A stretch of 64,000 nt of DNA, from positions 372,001-436,000 of the forward strand of contig CAZVNM010000003.1 of the NCBI GenBank assembly GCA_964628685.1. The letters are read 5' to 3'. Shown piece by piece: positions 7,945 through 16,693 of the stretch. The notes under the pieces are model-generated. The model did not search any database. It saw only the letters and a program-made list of their open reading frames with translations, and was not told where the DNA came from. The position numbers and the translations under genes were made by a program. The stretch is from CALMEC01 sp964628685. GTDB lineage: Bacteria > Actinomycetota > Thermoleophilia > Miltoncostaeales > Miltoncostaeaceae. Positions within the stretch are counted from its first letter, which is position 1; each line of letters begins with the position of its first letter.

Positions 7945-9482
7945 GCGTCGTCCTCCCCGGTGGCCATGTGCATGACCTCCTCCTCCGTGGGGCCCGCCGG
8001 CAGCTCGCCGGCGATGCGGCCCTCCCGCAGCACCACGATGCGGTCGCTCATGCCGATCACCTCCGGCAGCTCCGACGAGATCATGATGATGGCCTTGCCC
8101 TCGTCGGCCAGCTCGCGCATCAGCTCGTGGATGGCCGCCCGCGCGCCGATGTCGATGCCGCGGGTCGGTTCGTCGAAGATCAGGACGTCCGGCTTGGTGG
8201 CGAGCCACTTGCCCAGCACGACCTTCTGCTGGTTGCCTCCCGAGAGGTAGCGCACCTCCTCGTCCAGCGACCTGGCCCGCAGTTCGAGCGAGCGCATGAG
8301 CTCCGAGACCGGCACGGCGGCGCGCAGCCCACGCCGCAGGCGCGCGCTGCGGCGAAGGGACCGCACCGCCAGTGCGGTGTTGTCGCGCACCGAGGCCAGC
8401 GGCACGAGCCCCTCCAGCTTGCGGTCCTCGCTGATGTAGCCGATGCCCGCCGCGATGCCCGCGCGCACGCTGCGGATGCGCTGCACCGTTCCGTCGATCT
8501 CGATCGTGCCGCTGCGAAACGGCTCAACGCCGAAGATGGCGCGGGCCAGCTCGGTGCGGCCGGCGCCCTGCAGGCCGGCGAGGCCGACGATCTCTCCGCC
8601 GCGCACCTCCAGGTCGATGTCCGACACCCGCTCGTTGGTGCCGCCCGTCACCCGCAGGCGGACGTCGCCGATCACCTCGGGTCGCGCGCGATCGGGGAAG
8701 TATTCGTCCAGATCGCGCCCCACCATCAGACCCACCAGGCGTGCGCGCGGCGTCTCGGCGGGTGTGGTGAGCGCGGTTCGCGCGCCGTCCTTCAGCACGG
8801 TCACCCGGTCGGCGATCTCGTCGACCTCGCGCAGACGGTGCGAGATGTAGACGATCGCCATGCCGCGATCCCGCAGACGGCGGACGGTGGCGAGCAGCTT
8901 CTCGGTGTCGGCCTCGTTGAGGGCCGCCGTGGGCTCGTCCATGATCAGGATGCGGGCGTCCAGCGAGAGCGCCTTCGCGATCTCGACCGCCTGCTGCGCC
9001 GCGGTCGACATGCCGCCCACCGCCCGCCACGGGACGATCTCGTCGGCGCCGATCGAGTCGAGCAGCTCGGCGGTGCGCCGCTCCATCTCGCCGGTGTCGA
9101 CGGTCAGCCAGTTGCCGGGCTCGCGTCCCAGGAAGACGTTCTGCGCCACCGACCGCTCGGGCAGCAGGTTGAACTCCTGGTAGATGATGGCCACCCCGGC
9201 ACGCTGGGCGTCGTCGGGGTGGTGGAAGACCACCTCCTCCCCGTCGATGAGGATGGTCCCCGCGTCCGGCTGGTGCACGCCTGCCAGCACCTTCATGAGC
9301 GTCGACTTGCCGGCGCCGTTCTCGCCGACCAGCGCGTGCACCTCGCCCGCCGCGCACGTCAGGTCCACGTCGCGAAGGACCGTCACCCCGTAGAAGCTCT
9401 TGGTGATGCCGCGCATGTCGAGCAGCGGCGCCGCCTCGGGCGGCGGGGTGGACGGGGCCGGCTGCGGGGTGGCGGTCGACAT
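7941..9482 (-). CDS. Sugar ABC transporter ATP-binding protein (RbsA/MglA type, two nucleotide-binding domains)
   Basis: 513 aa, two ABC domains in one chain as in RbsA/MglA. The first domain has Walker A GENGAGKST near residue 53 and Walker B DEPTAALNEAD near 170. Its signature segment is diverged (MSTAAQQAVEIAKAL). The second has the expected degenerate Walker A (GLQGAGRTEL) but a good signature LSGGNQQK and DEPTRGIDIG. It energises import through the two permeases. Start ATG at 9482; it is 5 bp after the dehydrogenase gene. Confidence 0.93.
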   Translation of the reverse strand: MSTATPQPAPSTPPPEAAPLLDMRGITKSFYGVTVLRDVDLTCAAGEVHALVGENGAGKSTLMKVLAGVHQPDAGTILIDGEEVVFHHPDDAQRAGVAIIYQEFNLLPERSVAQNVFLGREPGNWLTVDTGEMERRTAELLDSIGADEIVPWRAVGGMSTAAQQAVEIAKALSLDARILIMDEPTAALNEADTEKLLATVRRLRDRGMAIVYISHRLREVDEIADRVTVLKDGARTALTTPAETPRARLVGLMVGRDLDEYFPDRARPEVIGDVRLRVTGGTNERVSDIDLEVRGGEIVGLAGLQGAGRTELARAIFGVEPFRSGTIEIDGTVQRIRSVRAGIAAGIGYISEDRKLEGLVPLASVRDNTALAVRSLRRSARLRRGLRAAVPVSELMRSLELRARSLDEEVRYLSGGNQQKVVLGKWLATKPDVLIFDEPTRGIDIGARAAIHELMRELADEGKAIIMISSELPEVIGMSDRIVVLREGRIAGELPAGPTEEEVMHMATGEDDA

Positions 9483-9487
9483 CGCCG

Positions 9488-10642
9488 TCAGTCCCCGCCG
9501 TCCAGGGCCGGCACCGTGACCCGCCGTCCCTCGTCGGCCGAGCGCCTGGCGGCGTCGACCACCTGGCTCGCCCGGGCGCCGTCGTGGAAGGTGGCGGCGT
9601 ACGGCCCCACCGGTGCGTCGGTGGCGACGGCCTCCAGGAAGTGGGCCAGCATGTTGATGTGGCCGTGCTCCCAGCCGAGGATGTGGGCGCTCGGCCACCA
9701 CGGTGCGGCCAGCCGGTGCTGGGCCTCGTTGACGATCACCCTGGTGAACCCCTCGGTGTCGGTCGTGCCGCGCCGGTGCACCCGCAGGACGTTCAGGTCC
9801 TCCAGGTCCCAGGCGACGCTCCCCTTCGACCCGTTGATCTCCCAGGCCAGCTGGTTCTTGCGGCCCGGCGACACCAGCGAGCAGTCGATGGTGCCGGCCA
9901 CGCCGTTTTCGAACTCCACCACCATCGCGGCCGTGTCGATCCGCTCGGCCGGCTGGTCGCCCGCCATGCGCGACTCGGTGGTGACGGGGCTCGTGATGAG
10001 CGCCGACACCGACGCGATCTCGCCGACCAGCAGGCGGGCCTGGTCGATGGCGTGCACGCCGATGATGTTGAGCGCGCCCACAGGCGAGGGCAGTGCAACG
10101 TCCGGATCGGTGCGCCACTCCTGCGAGTAGCGGAACCGCGCCTGGTGGATCTGGCCGATCTTGCCGTTCGCGATGATCTGGTGGGCCAGCTGCACCGCCG
10201 GCATGAACCGGTAGTTGAAGCACGTCAGGTGCTTCACGCCGGCGGCGTCGGCGGCCCGGGCGAGCTTGACGGCCTCGTCGGCGGTGGGCGCGAGCGGCTT
10301 CTCGCACACCACGTGCTTGCCGGCCTCGATGGCGGCCATGGTGGCCGGCAGGTGGGTGTCGTCGGGGCCGACGCAGTCGAACACCTGCACGGCGTCGTCG
10401 GCGATCACGTCGCGCCAGTCGGTCGACCAGCGGGCGAAGCCGTACCGGGTGGCGGCCTCCTCCACGCGCGCCTCGGTGCGTCCCGAGATGGCGACCAGCT
10501 CGGGTCGCGCGTGGCCGGGCCAGAAGATGTACGGGATGGTCCGCAGGGCGTTGGAGTGCGCCTTGCCCATGAAGCCGTAGCCCAGGAGGCCGAACCCGAT
10601 CGCCGGACGGTCGTCCGGAGCGGTGTCGCGCAGGCCGCTCAC
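9488..10642 (-). CDS. Gfo/Idh/MocA family NAD(P)-dependent sugar or cyclitol dehydrogenase
   Basis: 384 aa. An N-terminal Rossmann domain (GFGLLGYGFMGKAHSNAL near residue 16) is followed by the family signature CEKPL near residue 117. The C-terminal alpha/beta substrate domain has the catalytic pair region HAIDQARLL near residue 203. Such enzymes oxidise sugars or inositols at a ring hydroxyl. The GTG start at 10642 overlaps the upstream stop as GTGA. It is one of two members of this family in the operon, so two different oxidation steps are likely. Confidence 0.86.
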   Translation of the reverse strand: MSGLRDTAPDDRPAIGFGLLGYGFMGKAHSNALRTIPYIFWPGHARPELVAISGRTEARVEEAATRYGFARWSTDWRDVIADDAVQVFDCVGPDDTHLPATMAAIEAGKHVVCEKPLAPTADEAVKLARAADAAGVKHLTCFNYRFMPAVQLAHQIIANGKIGQIHQARFRYSQEWRTDPDVALPSPVGALNIIGVHAIDQARLLVGEIASVSALITSPVTTESRMAGDQPAERIDTAAMVVEFENGVAGTIDCSLVSPGRKNQLAWEINGSKGSVAWDLEDLNVLRVHRRGTTDTEGFTRVIVNEAQHRLAAPWWPSAHILGWEHGHINMLAHFLEAVATDAPVGPYAATFHDGARASQVVDAARRSADEGRRVTVPALDGGD

Positions 10643-11520
10643 GAACCGGCCCCCGGGACGATCGTCCGCAGGTAGGCGAGGCTCGACGCCACGATGTCCT
10701 CCTCGGAGCGGTCGACGAACTGCGGGGCCACCAGGTCGATCTCGACGCACAGGCCGCCGTCGAAGCCGCCGGCGGCGAGCGCCGCCACCACGCCCTCCAG
10801 GTCGACCAGCCCCTCGCCGCAGGGCGCCGACGGCCAGTAGGTGAAGCGCTCGGACGGTGCCCCACCCTTGGGGAGGGTGATGATGTCCTTGGTGTGGGTG
10901 GCGACGGTGATCGGCGCCAGCCGCTTCGCCGCCTCCACGGGGTCCTCGTAGAGGCGCAGGGTGTTGCCGGTGTCGAAGTTGACCCGCAGGTGGTCGGAGT
11001 CGACGCCGGTGACGATCTGTTCGATCTCCGTCGAGCTGAAGTCGATGTGGTTCTCGATGGCGAGCACCACGTCGTGGTCACGGGCGACCTCGACGGCCTC
11101 CTTCAGCATGCGGATGGAGCCGGCGATCTGCGGTTCGTGCGGCTCGTCCACGTGGATCATCGAGCCGGAGACGATCCGCATGATGGGTGCGCCGAGGCGG
11201 GCGGTGATGGGGATGTGGCGCTTCAGGTCCGCGAGCGCCTCCTCGTCACTGCCGGCGTGCAGTCCATCGGGATGGCCCCAGCCGACCACGCGGTGGGTGA
11301 AGCCGGCCTCGTCGGTACGGCTCCGAAGCTCATCCAGGTACGCGTCGTCGGTGCTCGTGAAGAAGCAGGTCTCGAGCGCCACCTCCTCGGCCCGCTGGGC
11401 GACGGCGTAGTCGATGAAGTCCCCCTCCATCGTCCAGCGCTTGCCCGGGTCCTCCTGCAGGTCCGGATAGACCTCGCCGAAGTAGCGGTGGAAGCTGTAG
11501 GAGTCGATGCCGATCCTCAT
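10639..11520 (-). CDS. Sugar phosphate isomerase/epimerase-like TIM barrel protein
   Basis: 293 aa, xylose-isomerase-like TIM barrel. The likely metal-binding residues fall in AIENHIDF near residue 150, VNFDTGN near 180, THTKDI near 207 and CVEIDLVAP near 258. It is distinct from the operon's other TIM barrel (3652-4509) and closer to inosose dehydratase/3-dehydroshikimate dehydratase-type sequences. The ATG at 11520 overlaps the stop of the shikimate-dehydrogenase-like gene by 4 nt, so these two proteins probably act in consecutive steps. Reaction unknown. Confidence 0.8.
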   Translation of the reverse strand: MRIGIDSYSFHRYFGEVYPDLQEDPGKRWTMEGDFIDYAVAQRAEEVALETCFFTSTDDAYLDELRSRTDEAGFTHRVVGWGHPDGLHAGSDEEALADLKRHIPITARLGAPIMRIVSGSMIHVDEPHEPQIAGSIRMLKEAVEVARDHDVVLAIENHIDFSSTEIEQIVTGVDSDHLRVNFDTGNTLRLYEDPVEAAKRLAPITVATHTKDIITLPKGGAPSERFTYWPSAPCGEGLVDLEGVVAALAAGGFDGGLCVEIDLVAPQFVDRSEEDIVASSLAYLRTIVPGAGS

Positions 11521-12458
11521 GGGACCCTCCTTGCACTCGCGGTTTCTCGTACGGCGACGGCGATGTCGGAGAGCCGTCGCAGGCGGTCGGGTCCGATCTC
11601 CAGGTCGTAGACCTCGGAGATGACGGACGTCCACCCGTGGATGAAGTAGGTCCAGCCGTCGTGGACGGTGAGCGCCCGCTCGTCCTCCTGACGGCGCGCC
11701 TGATGCAGGAAGTCGAGCTCGCCCCGGTAGTTCAGCTCCCACACCAGCCCGTCCGCGGGGAACACCCCCGCGTCGGTCACGGGTGAGCCCGGCGTGTCCT
11801 TGCCCATGCCGGTCGCGTTCACCACCAGGGACCCGGGCGGAAGCGCGGCCATGAGCGCGTCGTTGGCACGCGGGTCGTCGCCGGTGATGTAGTCGACCTC
11901 CACGCCGGTGTGGTCCACCCGGCCGTGAATGTCGCGCAGGGCGGCCAGACGTCCCCCGTCGCGGTCGACCACGACGATCCGCGCCGGACGGTCCGGCTCG
12001 CTCATCAGGTGGAGCGTGATCGCGATCCCCGCGCCGCCCGCGCCCAGGCAGAGCACGTGGGCGCCGGTGCGCCGCCAGTGCCCCGTGGGCACGATCTCCG
12101 CCAGGGTGGCGCCGCTCGAAATCGGGTCCTTCGCATGACCGCGAAAGCGCCCGTCGCGCTTGGAGAGGCACGACACCTCGCCGCAGAGGGTCGCCCAGTG
12201 GTCGACCTCGTCGAACATGTCGGCGCACGCCGCGTACAGGTCGAGCTTGTGGGTCGTGATGAGCGCGCCGGCCTCGGCCGGGTCGTCGCGCAGCCGTCCC
12301 ACGACCTCGCGGTACGCGTCGCGGTCGGCGCCGAGCGGCAGGTCGCAGCCGACGATGGGTGTGCCCGGGATGCCCAGCTCCTCGGCCCACCGCGGGAAGA
12401 TGTCCATGATCGACGACCGGCCGGTGGTGACGCCGATGAAGTTCAGCCGGCCGCTCAT
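11517..12458 (-). CDS. Shikimate dehydrogenase-family oxidoreductase, atypical
   Basis: 313 aa. The C-terminal half has an AroE-type Rossmann domain (LCLGAGGAGIAITLHL near residue 135, NATGMGKD near residue 213). In the N-terminal half the usual AroE substrate motif is replaced by GVTTGRSSI, although a lysine in TTHKLD (near residue 70) matches the AroE catalytic Lys region. It is therefore a catabolic paralogue rather than the aromatic pathway enzyme. Its operon with sugar dehydrogenases, TIM barrels and an aldolase argues for oxidation of a cyclitol or sugar acid. It overlaps both neighbours by 4 nt. Confidence 0.75.
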   Translation of the reverse strand: MSGRLNFIGVTTGRSSIMDIFPRWAEELGIPGTPIVGCDLPLGADRDAYREVVGRLRDDPAEAGALITTHKLDLYAACADMFDEVDHWATLCGEVSCLSKRDGRFRGHAKDPISSGATLAEIVPTGHWRRTGAHVLCLGAGGAGIAITLHLMSEPDRPARIVVVDRDGGRLAALRDIHGRVDHTGVEVDYITGDDPRANDALMAALPPGSLVVNATGMGKDTPGSPVTDAGVFPADGLVWELNYRGELDFLHQARRQEDERALTVHDGWTYFIHGWTSVISEVYDLEIGPDRLRRLSDIAVAVRETASARRVP

Positions 12459-13093
12459 CCGGTCACGCCCCGATACTCGGCGAGCGCGTCGGCGAACGTC
12501 CGGGCGCGCGCGGTGATGGTGTCGAAGTCCCCACGTGCGATGAGGTCACCGGGACAGAGCTGTCCGCCGGCACCCACCGCGAGCGCCCCGGCGCGGAACC
12601 AGTCGCCCAGGTTGTCGGCCCGCACGCCGCCGGTCGGGACCAGCTGCACGTCGGCCAGCGGCTCGCGCAGCGCCCGCAGGTAGGACGGCCCGCCGAGGCT
12701 CGCCGGGAAGAGCTTCACCACCGGCGAGAGCCGCGCGGCCCCCACGACCTCGGTGGGCGTGAGCGCGCCGGGGATGTACGTGAGCGCGTGCTCGGCGGCG
12801 AGCGCCGCCAGGTCGGCGTCGGTGTGCGGCGAGACCGCGAAGTGCGCCCCGGCGGCGATGGCCGCACGCAGCTGATCGGTCGTGAGCACGGTCCCGACCC
12901 CGACCAGCAGGTCCGGGTCCTCGGTGCGAAGGCGGGCGACCGCGTCGGGAGCGTCGGGTGTGGTGAAGGTGATCTCGACGGCGTGGATGCCCCCGGCGGC
13001 GAGCGCCCGGCTCGCGCGCACTGCCCCGTCGGCGCTCGGCGCCCGCAGCACCGCGACGATCCCGGCCTCGGCCATCCGTCCCGCCGCGGTCAT
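12455..13093 (-). CDS. KDPG/KHG-type aldolase (2-keto-3-deoxy-6-phosphogluconate aldolase family)
   Basis: 212 aa, the usual length. It cleaves 2-keto-3-deoxy sugar acid phosphates into pyruvate and an aldehyde in the family's known members. Visible motifs are VAVLRA, the catalytic Glu in HAVEITFTTP near residue 40, GVGTVLT, and the Schiff-base Lys in VVKLFPAS near residue 128, followed by VPTGGV. The ATG at 13093 overlaps the dehydrogenase stop. No 6-phosphogluconate dehydratase is next to it, so the substrate may come from another route in this operon. Confidence 0.9.
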   Translation of the reverse strand: MTAAGRMAEAGIVAVLRAPSADGAVRASRALAAGGIHAVEITFTTPDAPDAVARLRTEDPDLLVGVGTVLTTDQLRAAIAAGAHFAVSPHTDADLAALAAEHALTYIPGALTPTEVVGAARLSPVVKLFPASLGGPSYLRALREPLADVQLVPTGGVRADNLGDWFRAGALAVGAGGQLCPGDLIARGDFDTITARARTFADALAEYRGVTG

Positions 13094-14076
13094 GCGAGCG
13101 CCTCCTCGGGTGGGGGGACGACGGCATGACGCGGCGGGCGCCCATCCAGCACCGCGATGCAGTCCTCCAGGGCGCGGCGGCCCATCGCGGTGGTGGCGCT
13201 GTCGGTGAGCGCACCGATGTGCGGCGTCACGATCACGTTGTCCAGCGCCAGCAGCGGGTGGTCGGGTGGGGGCGGCTCCGTCGACAGGGCGTCCAGTGCG
13301 GCGCCCGCCAGATGACCGGAGCGGATGGCGTCTGCCAGCGCCGCCTCGTCCACCAGCTCGCCGCGGGCGGTGTTCACCAGATACGCGCCGGTGCGCATCC
13401 GTCCCAGCAGGTCGGCGCCGACCATCCCCCGCGTGTCGGCGGTGACGGGCACGTGCAGCGACAGGACGTCGGACGCGGTGACGACCCGGTCGAGGGTGGC
13501 CGGCGTGACCCACGCGTCGCGGATGATCTCGTCGTCCACGAGGGGGTCGAACGCGACCACCTCCATCCCCAGGGCCACGGCGCGGCGTGCGACCTCGCGG
13601 CCGATGGCGCCGAAGCCCGCCAGGCCCAGCGTGCGTCCGGCGATGCCGAGGCCCGCCACCGGTTCCCAGCGGCCGGCCCGCACCGCCGTGACGGCCGGCA
13701 CGATCCGGCGGCAGAGCGCGGCGATGAGACCGATGGTGAGCTCGGCGACCGCCTGCGCGTTGGCGCCGGGCGTGTTGGTGACCGTGATGCCCCGGGCGCG
13801 CGCGGCGTCCAGGTCCACGCTCTCGACACCCACCCCGTAGCGCGCGATCACCCGCAGGCGCGGCGCCTGTCGCATGGTGGCCTCGTCGATGGGCTCCACC
13901 CCCGCGATCCACCCGTCCGTGCGTGCCAGGATCTCGGCCCGGTGAGGGGGATCCAGGTCGAGTCCCGGCAGCAGGACCGCCTCACCGAAGGCGGCGCGCG
14001 CATCCACGACGAGGTCCTCGTCGTGGCGACCGAACGAGCGGGGCGTGATGAGCACGGTGGACTCCCGGGCGCTCAC
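13090..14076 (-). CDS. D-isomer-specific 2-hydroxyacid dehydrogenase (SerA-like)
   Basis: 328 aa, single catalytic plus NAD-binding domain without the ACT domain of true SerA. NAD motif GFGAIGREVARRA lies near residue 150, the catalytic Arg in NTARGELVD near 232 and the catalytic His in TPHIGA near 283. It interconverts a 2-hydroxyacid and 2-keto acid. In this operon it could act on a sugar-derived hydroxyacid before or after aldol cleavage. GTG start at 14076; overlaps both neighbours by 4 nt. Confidence 0.88.
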   Translation of the reverse strand: MSARESTVLITPRSFGRHDEDLVVDARAAFGEAVLLPGLDLDPPHRAEILARTDGWIAGVEPIDEATMRQAPRLRVIARYGVGVESVDLDAARARGITVTNTPGANAQAVAELTIGLIAALCRRIVPAVTAVRAGRWEPVAGLGIAGRTLGLAGFGAIGREVARRAVALGMEVVAFDPLVDDEIIRDAWVTPATLDRVVTASDVLSLHVPVTADTRGMVGADLLGRMRTGAYLVNTARGELVDEAALADAIRSGHLAGAALDALSTEPPPPDHPLLALDNVIVTPHIGALTDSATTAMGRRALEDCIAVLDGRPPRHAVVPPPEEALA

Positions 14077-15005
14077 CGGGCGGCCTCCCGGTCGTGCGTC
14101 GCAAGCAGCGCGAGGGCGGTGCCGCCGATGAGGGCGGCGATGTCCGACCCGTCCACACCCATGGCGCGCAGCCGCCCGGGGATGTCGTGGGTGAGGGCGC
14201 GCAGGCCCGGACCGCCGGCGAACGCCCACAGCGCCGGGTCGGCCAGGTCGAGGCCGATCGCGATGGACGACGCGTGGCCGTCGGCCAGCATGGTCGCGAT
14301 GAGCGGCCACACCCCGTGCTCCGGCTCGTACCGGGGTCGCACGAAGGTGTCGTACTCCAGGCGGAAGCCGGCGTCGATCAGATCGCGGTGCAGTCCCGGG
14401 TCGGGATTCTTGTCGATATGACAGATCAGGACCCGGGTGGGATCGATCCCCTCGGCGAGGAGCAGGTCGGCCAGCTCCTGCACCGCCTCGCCGCGTTCGG
14501 TGTGGACGACCAGGGGTGCGTCGGCGGTGCGGGCGGCGCGGACGGCGGCCCGCAGGAGGGCGCGGACCCGCGGGTCGCGACGGGTGCCGTCGTGGGCGGC
14601 CTTCACCGCGCCCCCCGTCCCGTCGGCGAGCTCGCGCGCGAAGAGGGCCTCGGCCGCGTGGACGTCCCCGTGCCACAGCGGCTCGTCCGGCCGGTACCAC
14701 GCCGGCAGGTGGAACCCGGTGCACGCCACGATGGCGACGCCGGTCGCCCGCTGGTGCGCGCGCATGCGCTCGACGTCGCGTCCGCAGAACGGCGGCTGGC
14801 AGTCGATGAGCGCCCCGCCGCCGTCGGCGGCGAACGCCGCGAGCTCACGCTCGACGTCGACGGCCCGCGTGAGGGACGGCAGCCCGGCGGCCACGGCCGC
14901 GTCCGTCGCGTCGATCCAGGTGTGTTCGTGGGCGTCGACGACCGCGCCGGTGTCGACCGCGACGGGACCCAGGACCGAACGCACCGTGACCGTCCCGGCG
15001 CTCAT
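14073..15005 (-). CDS. Phosphotriesterase-family metal hydrolase (probable sugar lactonase)
   Basis: 310 aa from the ATG at 15005; an in-frame start at 15062 would overlap the upstream gene. The amidohydrolase TIM barrel of the PTE family is recognised by HEHTWID near residue 24, the bridging Lys in AVKAAHDG near residue 127, HTERGE near 163, CHIDKNPD near 190 and IGLDLAD near 245. Catabolic PTE homologues often hydrolyse sugar lactones, which would fit directly after the operon's sugar dehydrogenases. Activity on organophosphates is not implied. Confidence 0.82.
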   Translation of the reverse strand: MSAGTVTVRSVLGPVAVDTGAVVDAHEHTWIDATDAAVAAGLPSLTRAVDVERELAAFAADGGGALIDCQPPFCGRDVERMRAHQRATGVAIVACTGFHLPAWYRPDEPLWHGDVHAAEALFARELADGTGGAVKAAHDGTRRDPRVRALLRAAVRAARTADAPLVVHTERGEAVQELADLLLAEGIDPTRVLICHIDKNPDPGLHRDLIDAGFRLEYDTFVRPRYEPEHGVWPLIATMLADGHASSIAIGLDLADPALWAFAGGPGLRALTHDIPGRLRAMGVDGSDIAALIGGTALALLATHDREAAR

Positions 15006-15045
15006 CGTGTGCCGGTCCCGTCCGCTGGCTGTCGACGGCGGCAGG

Positions 15046-15627
15046 TCATCCCGCGCGCCCACCCGCCGCGATCACCGTCGCCGTGCCGTCGCGGTCGACG
15101 ATCCGCACCGGGAAGCCCTCGGTCTCGATCGTCCCGTAGTCGTGACCCGCGTCGCCCGGATAGACCGCCAGGAAGACGAAGGGCTCGTCGCCGGTGTTGA
15201 CCGTGCGGTGCGCCCAGCACGGCGGCACGTACGCCACCACACCGGGGCCCATCTCCACCGTCTCGGCGCGGTCGTCCAGGGCGAGCACGAGCATGCCGTG
15301 GCCCGACACGCAGTGGTAGATCTCGCCGCGCTCGCGGACCTCGTGGAAGTGGCCCTTGGTCATGAAGTACTCGTCACCCACGCGACCCGGTGCGAGGATC
15401 GTGGTGCAGGGGATGAGCTCACCGGCGTAGGCGGGCAGGTCGTACTGGTAGACCTCGTACACGAGCGGGTCGCCGGCGGCCAGGGCGGCGCGCTCGGCCT
15501 CGGCGTCGGCGTACATGCCGGCCATGTGCGACAGGTGCCGTCGCACGGTGCTGGTGGACGGGGCGAGCTCACCGCGCGTGTCGACGGTCATGCGCACGGG
15601 GGCGTCGGTCAGGGCGGGGGTGCTCAC
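15046..15627 (-). CDS. Cupin-type glucose-6-phosphate isomerase homologue
   Basis: 193 aa, the length of the archaeal-type cupin phosphoglucose isomerase (cPGI). The cupin metal motif is intact: TKGHFHEVRERGEIYHC near residues 90-106, PGVVAYVPPCWAHR near 127 and YPGDAGHDY near 157. Members are metal-dependent aldose-ketose phosphate isomerases. In this operon it more likely isomerises a pathway-specific sugar phosphate than serves central glycolysis. It is 25 bp downstream of the alcohol dehydrogenase gene. Confidence 0.85.
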   Translation of the reverse strand: MSTPALTDAPVRMTVDTRGELAPSTSTVRRHLSHMAGMYADAEAERAALAAGDPLVYEVYQYDLPAYAGELIPCTTILAPGRVGDEYFMTKGHFHEVRERGEIYHCVSGHGMLVLALDDRAETVEMGPGVVAYVPPCWAHRTVNTGDEPFVFLAVYPGDAGHDYGTIETEGFPVRIVDRDGTATVIAAGGRAG

Positions 15628-15652
15628 GGGTGGCTCCTCAGTGCGGGTGTCG

Positions 15653-16693
15653 TCATGGCTCGATCACGACCTTCATCTCCCGGCCGCCCGCCGCCGCGGC
15701 GAACGCATCGGCGGCCCGGTCGAGCGGGAAGCGCGCGGTCACGAGCCGTCCCAGGTCGATGCGTCCGGACAGCACGAGCTCGAGCGCGCTGCGGCAGTCG
15801 TCGGTGTCGTTGGCGGTCGTGCCGGTCAGGACGAGCTCCCGGTAGTGGACGTCGTTGGAATCGATCGTGATCGTCGAGTCGTCCTTGGCGAGGCCGCCGA
15901 AGAAGTTGATGCGACCGCCGATCGCCGCAAGCGACGGCGCGGCCTCCTGCACCGCCCGCACCGGCGCGGCGGTGATGACCACGTCGGCGCCGCGGCCGCC
16001 GGTCTCGTCCAGCACCCGCTGGCGCAGGTCCTCGCCCACCGGGTCGATGCCGATGGCGCCCACCTCCGCCACCTGCGCGCGGCGCGCCGGATGCGGCTCG
16101 CTCACCATCACCACCGATGCGCCCGTGGCGATGGCCAGCTCGGCGTGAAGTCGGCCGATGGGGCCGGCCCCGCACACGAGGACCGTGTCACCCGCCGAGA
16201 GGCCAACGGCGCGCTGGCCGCGCAGCACACATGCCAGCGGCTCGACCGCGCTGATGGCCGCGGGGTCGTGTCCGTCGGGGATCGCCAGCACGTTGCCGTC
16301 GTCCAGGGCGGGTGCGGGGATCCGCAGCAGGTCGGCGAACGCGCCGTCGAAGGTGATGCCGAAGGCCGCGAACCGTCGGCAGAGGTTGCGGTGACCCAGG
16401 CGACAGGCGTCGCAGTCGCCGCAGCTGAGGTTGGGGGCGATGAAGACGCGGTCTCCCTCCCGCACCCCGTCGGCACCGCGTCCGACCGCCACGATCTCGG
16501 CGGCGATCTCGTGACCCGGGATCCGCCCGTCGCCGTCGCCGTAGGCGCGGTGGGCGCCCTTGGCGATGCGCAGGTCGGTGCCGCAGATCCCGGCGGCCAG
16601 CACCCGGGCCACCGCCTCGCCGGGACCGGGTGTGGGATCGGGGCGCTCCTCGAGCTCGAGCCGTCCGGGGGAGCGGTAGGCCAGGGCGCGCAT
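15653..16693 (-). CDS. Zinc-dependent medium-chain alcohol/polyol dehydrogenase
   Basis: 346 aa. The catalytic zinc motif GHEIAAEI lies near residue 60 and the four-Cys structural zinc site CGDCDACRLGHRNLC near residue 91. The NAD fold VLVCGAGPIGRLHAEL is near 171. It resembles sorbitol/threonine dehydrogenase-type enzymes, so it probably oxidises a secondary alcohol of a polyol or sugar. The start overlaps the stop of the upstream dehydrogenase (TGATG). Confidence 0.88.
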   Translation of the reverse strand: MRALAYRSPGRLELEERPDPTPGPGEAVARVLAAGICGTDLRIAKGAHRAYGDGDGRIPGHEIAAEIVAVGRGADGVREGDRVFIAPNLSCGDCDACRLGHRNLCRRFAAFGITFDGAFADLLRIPAPALDDGNVLAIPDGHDPAAISAVEPLACVLRGQRAVGLSAGDTVLVCGAGPIGRLHAELAIATGASVVMVSEPHPARRAQVAEVGAIGIDPVGEDLRQRVLDETGGRGADVVITAAPVRAVQEAAPSLAAIGGRINFFGGLAKDDSTITIDSNDVHYRELVLTGTTANDTDDCRSALELVLSGRIDLGRLVTARFPLDRAADAFAAAAGGREMKVVIEP

